This document shows positions 1 through 11,126 of a stretch of DNA of 64,000 bases, piece by piece (the stretch's first letter is position 1; the number at the start of each line of letters is the position of its first letter). The notes under the pieces were generated by a model that was not told where the DNA came from, did no database searches, and was given only the letters and a program-made list of their open reading frames with translations. A program made the translations under genes and the position numbers. The stretch comes from Apus apus (Eukaryota; Chordata; Aves; Apodiformes; Apodidae): the NCBI RefSeq assembly GCF_020740795.1, contig NC_067283.1, forward strand, positions 43,699,659-43,763,658, read 5' to 3'.

Positions 1-150
1 ATATTTCCAGGGATGGGTTAACCACCACCTCTCTGAACAACCTGTTCCAGTGTTTCACAAACCCCATTGTAAAAAGAATCTTCCTTATAGTTAGTCTAAA
101 TCCACCCTCTCTTAGCTAAAAAATATTAACCTTTGTCCTATTGCAAGAAT
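1..150 (-). mobile_element. CR1 LINE 3' fragment, cut by window edge
   Basis: The first ~150 bases resemble the antisense of the conserved CR1 3' region: 'accacctctctgaacaacctgttccagtg' parallels the 'ccacctccctgggcagcctattccagt' stretch of the better-preserved copy at 13241-13758. The 'cttccttat' and 'ttgtcctattgc' motifs follow in the usual order. The element lies in minus orientation and is truncated by the start of the window, so its 3' terminus is not visible. Confidence 0.75.
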
Positions 151-3100
151 AGTGGAAAACACTTTTTTCCCCCTCTTTTTCCTTTTCTGTCCCTTTCCCA
201 CCACTGTTCAAGTCCTCACAGCCCTGCCTACTGCTTGAAACAGAACCCACTTGGTCACTCACACAGTTTTCCCCGAGACTTCCCTGATTTTTGCTGGGGC
301 TGGTCCTTCGATCAGACCAATGCCCCCTCTGCAGGACGAGGGATGGCCCCTTCTCCAAGAAACTCCCACGGAGTGTAGGCAGCAAAGGAGGCAGAGGAGG
401 GCAGGGAGGTGGGACTGCACCAGCAAAATAAAAGCCTCCGAAGCAGTCACATCTCATACTAGGGTCTCAGGCCAGATGACCTATGACTTCCAATACCAAA
501 GATCTCCTGAGCTTGCTCCCTCTCACCTTGCACTTAGGCAAGAGGAAAAGCAGTTTTGCCCCTTTTGCAACACTCAGAGCAGCAGCAAGGAGGGCTCCCC
601 TGAGGTTCATGCTAGACCATATGGATAGGTCTGGTATCTGCTGGTATCACCAGACAGATCCAGCTTAGCCAAGAGCAAGTGCTTTGAAGCAGGGCAGCTG
701 AGGCATTTCCTTCAGGGAAAAGCAGTAGCAGGGCAGAGCCCAAGAAACCCAACAGAGAGCAAAGGCAGCCATGGGCACTGGTGCATCCACAGCAGCACTT
801 GCTTGTCCTCATAAAGAAATACCTGCTGCAGAAGGATGGAAATAAGCTGATTTTTAATTTATTTTTCCCATGGAATTATTTTTTCTTTGCTTTTCTGCCC
901 CAGTGGACCTGCATTCCTTTCTCTCTTGGGAGCTAAAGAAAGGCAGCCGAGAGGAGACAGATTTCAAGAGCTGACAAGGAACAGAAAGTTGTTCTGCCAC
1001 AAAGAAAGCAAAGTGGAAAGGTTTTCTTTCTTCCTTTCAGAAAAGTGTGAGGCTCTAATGGGTTTGAGGGACTATGAATATGACTTTCCACATATACCAA
1101 GATAATTATAAGCTTGAGTGGATTTCTAAGACCCAAACCCTACCCAGATAAATCACTGCCTATCAACCACTGATTACAAATGAGCCATTCAGAAAGCCTT
1201 CAAATTTATTTTCCCTCTACCCCACACTATCTCTTATATCTTTTGATAATGGGCCTCTTACTAAGGAATAGGCTCTGATACTTCAGCCTTCCTTTGCAGC
1301 AGCTGTGAAAGAGATGGGAAATTAAGGCCATAGGAATCAAAGCAGATAGGGAAAAGAGCTGGGCTCCTGCTCAGTGCTGTGGATCTGGGTCTGGTGCTGG
1401 GACCTAGAAGATGCTGAAAAGCAGATGAGCTGCAAAATTGAGTTTTGCATCTGGTTTTGGAGCGTGATGTGTACCACTTCCCCAGCCACAGTCCCCAAAG
1501 GGGACAAGCCCCGAGTCCCCAACACAGAGAAAATGCCAGACGTGGATGATTTATTTCAATGCATTCTGTGTGGGAACAGACTCTTGTGTCTCAGGTTTTA
1601 CTCATTGTTCTCATGGAAATAAGCCCACCCAGGTCACTTAGAGAATGCACTGAATTTTCATAAATATGCTGAAGAAGCTGCACATCCTCAATCCAATAAT
1701 TAAAGTAAATTAATGCTGCCAGGATGCTTTTGTCACCATTTGTGTGACTCAAGACAAAAGGCAGGGGGTCACATCCTGAAGCAAAAGAAATCCTTTAAAA
1801 AAACATTGTTTAAGATGCCAGAGAAAACAGTAACATCTGCAGATGAACTACACGTTCCCTGATCACACAGGCTTTATGCCTCCCACAAACACCTATTGTA
1901 TCTTCCTTGCTATCATGATTCAAATGCAAGTCTATGGAAAAAGAGACAAAGAGTTATTAAGTCCTTCGGAGGTGATTACTCATTCCCCTAGTTTACATTT
2001 TAGATAAACGTTAGAAACTCTGGATGGCTTGCCAGACTGCAGCTTTTTAATTTTTTTGCAGGACATGATTTGTGATGATTCAAATGAGAGGGTTTTCTTT
2101 TAATTTTTTTAATTTCTCAGGACTATTTTTACAAGCTCTCTCACCTTCAGCCAGAAACAGTTCTTACCACCCATGTCCCACATCCAAGACATGTACTGCC
2201 TTATTAGAGAAGGAACTGTTTCCTTCCCTGCCCTCTCCAGAAAGGGCAGCTTCAGTGATCACTCAGCACTGCTGATGGTCCATCTGCCTCCACCAGCTTT
2301 TAGAAACAACTGAACTTCAGCCCCATGTGAAAGAAGGCAGTTGCTGACAGCCTGCCCATGTCATGGCAACCTGAGCCCACAGGAAAAGGTGGAACAGCCA
2401 GGGCAGCAGAACACAGGTGCCCCATAGGACACCAGTCCTTCTGGGTTCCCTTGGTCCATGCGGCTGGCGTTGCCACTTGAACTTCAGCACCAGGTTTATA
2501 CCTGTATCTCACCCTAGACACCTCTGTCCTCTCCAGAGTCCATCCTTCCTGAGTCAGAGAGCTCCGCCCCCCTTCCTCAAAACAAACCTCATCTTTTCTC
2601 CCTCTCTCTTTCTCCTTTCAAGACACAAACCCCAGCACTCAGATGAATCAGGAGCAGTGTTTTCTTGGACTATCACCATGTAAATGAAGCAATTCAGATC
2701 TCTGTTATTTACTATTCCACTAATCTTGCACCACCTGCAAACTTTACTAGCAAATAAATGCATGTGTGTGCCTGGCCACTGTTTAAAAGTACCGGATTTT
2801 GGATTAAGAATAATTCCACCCCACGGTGTAGAAAATCTTTAGCAGTGACGTCTCATTTTAAGATCTCTTGTTGAGACAGTTTCTCATCTAGTATGTAAAG
2901 CAGCACTTCTAAATGATACCATTTTCAAAATCAGAAAGGCATATGGTGCTGCACCCATTGCCTTGGAGACACCCAAATGTACCTTGCCAGTATGAGTGCT
3001 CTGGTCTCCTCAGAAAGGCAATGAGTTGGCCTGACCACAAAACCGTGTTAGCTGACCAGAGTTAAACTCTTTGCTCCTCACTTCTTCCTGACAAAGACTT

Positions 3101-4654
3101 TGTTTGGCCATCCAATTGTGCTACAACATTCATCAAAAGTGACTGGGCAAGTCCACAGACACGTCTGGGAAAACTCCACAGGAAACTGTTTAGCATCACA
3201 GAAAAAAATATTCTGAACAGTTGCAAAATCACTGCTTAAATTATTTGGGCTTAGAAGAGCTAAAAATTAGTGTTGATGGTTCAGAGAGCTACTCGGCTCA
3301 TTTCCTTGGGCTCTTCAGCAGTTGTCCAAGCTCATCCTACTCAGGAGGTGCTTTGGCAGAGGCAAGGAAACACAGTGGGGCTCTGCAGGGAACGACCTGG
3401 CTCCTCCTTGCCTGCTCTCTCACCTTGCAGCAGGGTCAGGGTGAACGCAGGCTCTCCTGCACCATCCACAGCTCCATGCATGGCTTTAAACTGCAGTTGG
3501 ACAACCTTTAGGAAGCCTGGAAGGGAGCAGGGATGGTGCCAGCAGGAGCACAGAGCAGGCGACTGCTGCGGGTTGCTTGGGCACCGTGTGCCCTGGTTCC
3601 CCACCAAGTGTGACTGTGGCCCTCTCCTAGACCTTTTCAGGTTCAGAAAAGTCTCTTCCTACCTCTGCAACATGAACAGGCCAGATGCTGGGGGCAGCGC
3701 CAGCTCTCCTAGATCCATTGCAGATGTGCTGGTGTCCCAAGCCCCAGGACGTGACTTCATTTCCCTTGGAAAATCTCAGCCAACCTCCAGCTCTAACCTG
3801 TGGGATTGGACAGAAACAAAGAAAAAATGAACACAAGCTGATGTACAGAACATTTCACCCCTCAAAAAAAAAAAAAAAACAAAAAAAAAAAAGGAGAGAA
3901 AACAGACAAAAGCAATTTGTTTCTTTTCTTGGAAGGAGTTATTGGCCTGTGTTTGAGTTGGGTCCACAAAGACACTGTATTAGCTCTTTATATACCATTG
4001 CAGGAGGGTAAGTCCTCTGTCACCATGACAGAAGGACAAGAGAAAATGTATGCATTAATGCGTGGAGTCACCAGGCAGTATTTAATCCAACAGCTTTGAA
4101 TTGTGGCTGCTGAAAATAGGGCCTGACCAACATATGGGCTCATGAATCTTTCCTGACAGCCCTGCAGTTACAGAAGCAAGCAGTGGAGCCTCCTGGTTAT
4201 AAATTGGTCATGAATAAATTTGGGTTGCCAGTTAGAAAGTTTCTAATAACTAGAGGAACTAAGTTCTGGGAACTTTCAGGCAGGAGAGGGAGTGGGCTGG
4301 GAACCTCAGTCACACCCACATAGAGTGGTGTAGGAGAGGAGAGGAGGGGATCTTGAAGGCTTGGAGCATTTGTCCTGCCCATGCTCCCAGGAACTGCTTT
4401 TTATCTTCAGCCATAGCCCTGCAGCTGAGCTTCTCACAGGCTTTCAGTAGAATGATCAGAAAGGTTGGTCAGATTGTCAGGAGCTACCTTGCTCCAAGCT
4501 GTAGGCCCCCTTCCAAAGACCATAAGGACACCGAATTCCTGCCTGAACAGTGACCCAGGGCTGTGGCAGTACCTGTGACCCTAGGCACTCTCATCCCAGG
4601 GCATGGCTTTAGGGCCTTCTTCCCTCCACCATCTCAAATTCACTACAGAATAGG
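151..4654. other. Non-coding intergenic stretch
   Basis: I see no exon-like structure with supporting splice sites here and no recognisable protein. The longest open frame (about 3276-3830, plus) has no recognised similarity. It is followed at 3864-3893 by an A-rich tract (A16-C-A12). AT-rich single-copy sequence otherwise. Confidence 0.6.
3864..3893. repeat. Poly(A) tract interrupted by one C
   Basis: About 28 adenines with a single internal C. No target-site duplication or source gene could be recognised around it, so it is annotated as simple sequence only. Confidence 0.8.
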
Positions 4655-4659
4655 CAGCT

Positions 4660-5302
4660 GAATATAAGCCAGCAGGGTGCCCAGGTGGCCAAGAAGGCCA
4701 ATGGCATCTTGGCCTGTATTAGAAATAATGTGGCAAGCAGGACCAGAGAGGTGATCATCCCTCTGTACTCAGCATTGGTGAGCCCACGCCTCGAGTACTG
4801 TGTCCAGTTTTGGTCACCTCAGTAAAAGAAGGACCTTGAGGTGCTGGAGCATGTCCAAAGAAATGCAGTGAAGCTGGTGAAGGGCTTTGAGAACAAGTCT
4901 TATGAGGAGCAGCTGAGGGAACTGGGGCTATTTAGTCTGGAGAAAAAGAGGCTGAGGGTAAACCTCATCGCTCTCTACGACTACCTGAAAGGACGTTGTA
5001 AAGAAGTAGGCACTGGTCTCTTCTCACAAGTAACTGGTGACAGGACAAGAGGAAACGGCCTCAAGCTGCACCAGGGGAGGTTTAGACTAGACATTAGGAA
5101 AAACTTTTTCTCTGAAAGGGTTGTCAGACATTGGAACAGGCTGCCCAGGGAGGTGGTTGAGTCACCAACCCTGGATGCATTTGAAAGTCATCTAGACACG
5201 GTGCTTTGGAATACGGCTAATGCTGAACTTGGTGAAGTAGGGTTAATGGCCAGACTTGATGATCTTAAAGGCTGTTTCCAATTTAAGTGATTCTATGCTA
5301 GA
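4660..5302 (+). mobile_element. CR1 LINE 3' end, plus orientation
   Basis: Translation of 4841-5290 gives the typical C-terminal tail of CR1 ORF2, downstream of the reverse transcriptase core: '[17 protein letters not shown]', '[19 protein letters not shown]', then '[16 protein letters not shown]'. Upstream, 4660-4840 encodes the preceding part ([13 protein letters not shown]-like) in another frame and with a stop at 'cagtaaaag'. The copy ends in the CR1 3' signature 'gattctatg'. It is 5'-truncated and dead. Confidence 0.93.
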
Positions 5303-8300
5303 AGGAGTTTTTCACCATACAGATTTTAAGTCTCCCACTGGAATAATTGTCCTATGACACAACTGCCCACACTAACATTTAGTTGCAACTCTGATGGTCC
5401 TTCAAATACCAAGTCATGGCACTCTGAATGACAGCTCCTTGTAACTCACCTCCTTTCCACGGACTCCTCTGGGAAATAACATTTTCTCACCTTCACCTCC
5501 ATCTTACAGCTGGTAACGATGTCACACGGTGCCATGGGGCTGCACTGTCTCAAGCACTGGTTAGTCCTCATAATAGGCAATGGATTTAAAACACTAAATA
5601 GACCAGTTTTCTACACAATAGCAGTTCATTTCTGGAATACATTACTATAGGATTGTGGAGGGAGGTAGTGTGAGCAGACTGAACAAATTCATGGATAGCA
5701 GATCTAAAATAGATAATAAGAGGAATAGGCAAGAGTGTATCCTCCAGCCTCCCTAATCCTGCTACTGGAGATGCTGGCGAACTACAAGAGGAGGGACTAA
5801 AGTCACGCCCTCTCCAAGCACAGCATCTCCCTTCGGCAGTGTCAGAGACCCAGGCTGGGATTATATGGACCACTGGTCTGGCCCAGCAGAGCACTACTTA
5901 TACTCCCAAGACGGCTGCTGGCAAAGCCTTGCACAGCTCAGTGCCAGTGAGAAAGGTTAGTGCAGCCACACCACAGTGGTCATTCCTGCCTGTCAACTGA
6001 TTTATGCACATTTTTGCCTTCTAAAGACCAATCCAAAACCACCCTGGGAGAAGGAGGGACTGGGCAGAGCTAAGGGAGCCAGAGGACTATATCACTGCTT
6101 ACGGAAGGGACTGTGCTCCAATTCTTATGAAGCTATGGGCTGGAGGAGCACATCAACCTCCACATCTTCTGCTCTCTATCCATGGTGCCCTGACACCTGC
6201 CACCCACCCAGGCACCTCCACTGCACCAACATCTTTCCTCCCAAGGACATGTTCAGGTGGCTGGGAGCTGAGGCACCCTGCTCACACCTGGGATGAGGAC
6301 CTGCATGCATCCCCAACAGCAGCAGCTTGCCAGTCTCCCCCTGGACCTTTAAAAATGCTTCAAGCAACCAGAGCAAAAAATTATGCCACTTTCAGCTAGT
6401 CAGACTTAATTTACTTCATTATGCCGTAAACACACTGATTTTTTTCCATTATCCACAGAGACTTATGGGATGAGCTAAGACTCACATGTGCAATGCTAAT
6501 GAAACAAGCAGTAGAAATAAAAGATAAATAAGCTTAAAAAACCTAAACTAACCCCCGTTAAAGCTATTCAGGGACTAAGGGAGGAAGAAGCCCACAAGCC
6601 TATTTCCCGTCCTTTCTTTAGATCAACTTTATACAGCACCTGACTGCAATAACACAGCTAGCAATGACCCCTTCTTTTGTTTGATGGCTTTTGTCAATAT
6701 GAGGTTAAAAGAGTGACTCTAAAGGGTCTTGGCTGCTGAATTATTGTGAAAAAAAATATTCAGATGTTGTGCCCTCCCACTGTGTGTCCTTAGCTAAAGC
6801 TCCAGCTGATCTCAAAGATATCCTTTCATGCTACTTAAATATGAATACTATTACTTTTTCAAAGCATCTATCCACTTTATCAAAGCAGAGCTTCCTGATG
6901 AGATCCGGCCATAAAAACCTGTATGAGTGGCACAGCGTCCTGAAACATCACCAGTCCAAAGTGAATGGGTACAAGGGAAGAGTCATGATGAGCAGGTCAG
7001 GGCTTCCCTTCACAATATGCAAGGAGTGATGCTCCCAAACAATTACAGAATAAAATATCCTGGAAAACGTCCTCATATCAGGAGACCACTGGGGAAATGT
7101 CAAAAAGCGTTTCCTCTACAATAAGAACTAGGTCAACGCATCGCATGGAGGGGGAGGTGTCTGCTCTGTGCTGGTGGCAATTGAACCATTTTTAGGCTGG
7201 TGATTGACACAAAGACCTGACTGCAGGTGGAAGATTTCTCTAATTCAGATGCACATGGTGGCCTGAAAGCTTTCTGGGGGCATGGGGGAGAGTTTGCTAC
7301 AAAGGCGTTACATGGAGACGGCTCGGGCTGGCTTCTGATCACTGACAAGTGAGGTGAGGACACAAGTTACCAACTCTTCATTTGTTTAAAACAAGAATAT
7401 GATACAGGAGTCAGCTGCACAAACGTTTGGATGGTCTAAATTCCCACTTCAGGATACTGTAGGTTGCACAGTATCCAAGAATGAAGTCCGTTGTGAGTTC
7501 AGGGAAAAGGAGAAGGGTCTGGGTAGACAATCAGCATCCACAGGACACTGGCTGCAACAAGGCATGGACATGGACCGCAGTACTTCAGCACCAGGAGGGA
7601 TGCAGTGCTTAAAAAAAGCCAATTAAACAGGTAAAAGCAGATCTTTCTGCTTCAGAGAAGGAAATTTCAGCTCAGAAGTACCGCAGCGTGACAACACTAT
7701 ATGCAACTTCAAGATCAAAACACTAAAACTATTTCCAAATTTAAAAAACAAAAAACTAAAAAAACAAACCATAACACAAAACCCCCCACCAAATTGCAGA
7801 AAGGAAGAATCAAAAGCTGAAGACCTGAAATCACACAGCCATCCCCATAGTTTGCTCCACTTACCACTTCTTACTTGTAAGCTGCACTCGCTCAGATGCC
7901 AATAATGTTGTGAATAGAAATTAGCACCTTTTCATCCCGATGAAAGGCAGGCAGGTGGAATTTTCAGAGACACCTTATCAACATGGGCAGGGGGAAAGGA
8001 GAGAAACATACAGGGCTGGAAACCTTTAAAGGGCACTGCAAGTGAAGCAAGACAAAATAACAGAGAGAATCCAGCTGTAAACTGGACCAGATTTGCCATG
8101 AGTCCATAGTCAACAGAAGTGATGCAGAAGCAGTTCAGAGGAGACAGTATTACCTACTATTAATATATTGGTAACTATAGGATCAAATTATTTGAAAATG
8201 TCATGGCCACCAAGCAAACCTTGACTGAAGGACTAGTCTGAATACTACTATTTAAAAAAACAGGAAGATCAGTCAATCCAGAGATTTCTCTTTCAGGTCT

Positions 8301-11120
8301 ATTACATCTCAAAAAAAACCACAAAAGACCCGAAACACATTCAGATGCCAAACACAGCAACAGACATCCAAGAGTCAAAAGCACTTAAATACAGCCTTTT
8401 ACTAAGAACAAAATGAAATATGCATCATCAGCAAACCACACAGCCGAGAACTACAGTTGGCCTGTAGGAACAGTAGATATTGCAGCTTTTTACAACAAAC
8501 GATGCCCAGGGGTCCAGTCCTACTCCTGTGGCTGCCCATGTCTCCCAGACTTTGCAGCACAGAGATGAGGACTGAGTTTGCCAACTCTTGGCAGCAATTT
8601 AGGAAGCGCAGCAATTATCTGCTGATCTCAGGAGTAAACTGGGATAGGATACATTCCCCCCTCTGCCCCCAGTAGGGTCCCTACATGTTCTGCGTGAAAA
8701 AAAACTGAGAAAATAAACACCAGGGTTTCACTTTAAGCTTTTTCTGAACAGCAGATCCTATTTCTTCACACTCAGCTTCACAAAGTAAAGAAGTATATTC
8801 TTAGTCCAGCAAAGTACATCTTAGCGACAAAGGCAAAATAAAGAGTTGGAAAAGCACGTCGGTTGCTCTCAAATGTTTGTGCCACCCCCTTTGTTTGGCG
8901 CTGTCCCCATCAAGGAAAGGCAGCTCAGCAGCCTAGCCTGGGTCGAGCCTTAGGAACAACCTCGCGAAGAGCTCATGTTGCCATCGTGTGGCAACCTGCA
9001 GACGCAAAGCTGCACCTCCGTACTTTTCTGTGTCCCCGGACCTTTAAAACAAGGGCAAACCAGCACAGCTGGCACGACACTCGTGGATTGAAAGGGAGGT
9101 GGACTACCAACAACACACAGCTGCAGAAGGCTTCAGAGAGGCTTCAAGAGCTGGTAAAAGGAGCTCCAAACGCTGCTCACGTGGAACACGCTGTCAGATG
9201 CTCCCTACTGAAAACAAAGGGTATTTTCACAGGAGCACTTGATGTCAGACATGCCACTACAGAACTGACTTTTCTTTTAAGGCACATGAGGCTCTCCAGT
9301 GCCAACAGTGCCTGTATCTTAGTGTCCCTGTCCCCCAGCACATCCCTTTCCACGGTGCAGGGACTGGGGCAAACACCAGCAGAAGTCGGCAGCCCTCCCT
9401 CCAGGCATGTCGTAAGGAGTCTGTTCAGCAAAGCGGCTGAGCAGCTGTCAGGCTACAGCTCACTTTGTATCCCCAAAACCTCCCAGATAAGCTCAGTAGC
9501 TGCCGAGGGTACATGGGTAGGAAAGAAAACACTGGACCAATTGCTGCCGTCACAGACAAAGTTATACCTTGGAAGCAAATACTTTACAAATGAGCAAATG
9601 TAGAAAAAGCATTTGTGAGGTCATTAGGATTGAAGGCACGTCTATTTTCTTTACAAGCACCTTTTTCCCTGACTTACATAATTCATCTTAACAGTAGCAC
9701 ATAAAAAACAGAAAAGAACCCTGAAGAACAACTGTCACCTTAAAGGACTTCCAGGTTGATGTATCTTTCAAGTTACTTTCAAGTTAGAAACAGAGTAGGT
9801 GGATTTAATCCCTTTAAAATCCAATTTAAAATCCAGATCTCCCTGTACTTGCAACATGGATTTTAATCCAAATTTGCATAATTTCTGATTTTTTTTTCCC
9901 CCAAGTTACATTCATTTGTATCAACCACATGCTTTAACTCAATTTCCATGGGCATATAAACAGCTGAAAACACTAGTTTTAAGTGTCTGAACATTCAGAT
10001 GCCAAATTCTAGCTGAAATAAGCACCACTAGCCATGTAACTACTTTAAAGCACATGCTTATCAGTGCATTGAACAATGTACTTCAATATATACTTGACAA
10101 TAACTTTAAAGGTCTTATAACCTTCATTTAAAAATATACCTGTTCTCCCTCCTCCATTTTGACTAAAAATAATTCACTTTTCAATTACAAGAGATCTCAG
10201 ACTTCCACAATTTCTTCATTCAATATGAAGAAAAAAAAAAAACCCTTCCAACAAACTACACTGCAGAAAACACAGAAAAAGCTGGATGCTGACATTCAGA
10301 TGCATGTAAACATATTATATGGGAAAGACTAAACTGAGGACTTCAGTTTCAGACAGATCAAACAACTTTTAGGCCATGTCCCCTTTTACTTAATGGTTTT
10401 GATCAGAAAGTGAGAATTATATGCTGCATAGGTTAAGGAACTTGTCAAAGTCTTGACAAACTGTTAACTTTAAAAATTCTGAAAAGCAAACAAAGTCAAA
10501 CATTCCCATCTTGTTAGTAAGTCACTCGTTACTGTAACTGCACTTGCAGAACAACAGTGGTGTTAAGACATTGGAAATATTCCAGGTCACTACTTAAAAG
10601 AATACAGGAAGTTTTTTAGAGAATATGCAGTAATTTAAAGCTTTTGCACAGCCATGTTAGTTTTTCAAACTCTGACATACTTTTCTAACCAGAATACATA
10701 CTTTCAGTTTGTGCCATAAGTTACACAGAAAAGTGGTGCAATCAAGTCTTTCTCATCTTTCACAGCCAAGACTGCTCAAGTAATTTTGCTCATTCCCAAC
10801 CACTTAAATAGCAGACTATTTTTAAAAAAGTCAGGATCCTCCCTACTTGAAATAACTGGGTGTGCAGATACTTCAGCTGGCATTGGGTACAGAGTACCCA
10901 GCACAGTCTGTACAGTCAACCTCACAGAACATGACAAGAACACTTCTGCGTGTTGCAGGGAAACGCTACAACCCAACACTGGGACATTAATAAATGAGAC
11001 AGACAACAATTCTTGGTTAGAAGCAAAAATGAACTTATGTTTACAATTTAAATCAGATGTTTAACCATTTGTTAAAGAATCAGAACAAGGACACGAAGTC
11101 ATACATGACCAGAAGTTCTT
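5303..11120. other. Non-coding intergenic DNA downstream of RPL14
   Basis: No coding exon could be recognised. A 246-codon stop-free frame on the plus strand (8863-9603) has no ATG in its first ~140 codons and matches no family I know. 7741-7800 is A/C-rich low-complexity DNA. 9600-11050 is AT-rich and looks like UTR or intergenic DNA. Confidence 0.6.
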
Positions 11121-11126
11121 TTTATT
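11121..11126 (-). terminator. RPL14: RPL14 poly(A) signal AATAAA overlapping the stop codon
   Basis: On the minus strand the last codons read CAG AAA TAA AAAG. AATAAA spans the final Lys codon and the TAA stop, so cleavage would fall about 10-30 nt after the stop and leave an extremely short 3' UTR. A TGT-rich stretch ('ggtcatgtatgac') follows. Confidence 0.8.

Noticed and set aside
3276-3893. 185-codon ORF followed by a poly(A) tract, resembling a processed retrocopy
   Set aside because: No parent gene recognised, no target-site duplication seen, and processed pseudogenes are rare in birds because CR1 does not mobilise poly(A) mRNAs. Probably coincidence.
4841-5290. 149-codon ORF that looks like a conserved protein
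   Set aside because: It is the tail of CR1 ORF2, a 5'-truncated LINE copy, not a host gene. The same applies to the open frames at 13311-13671, 42208-42462 and 43054-43534.
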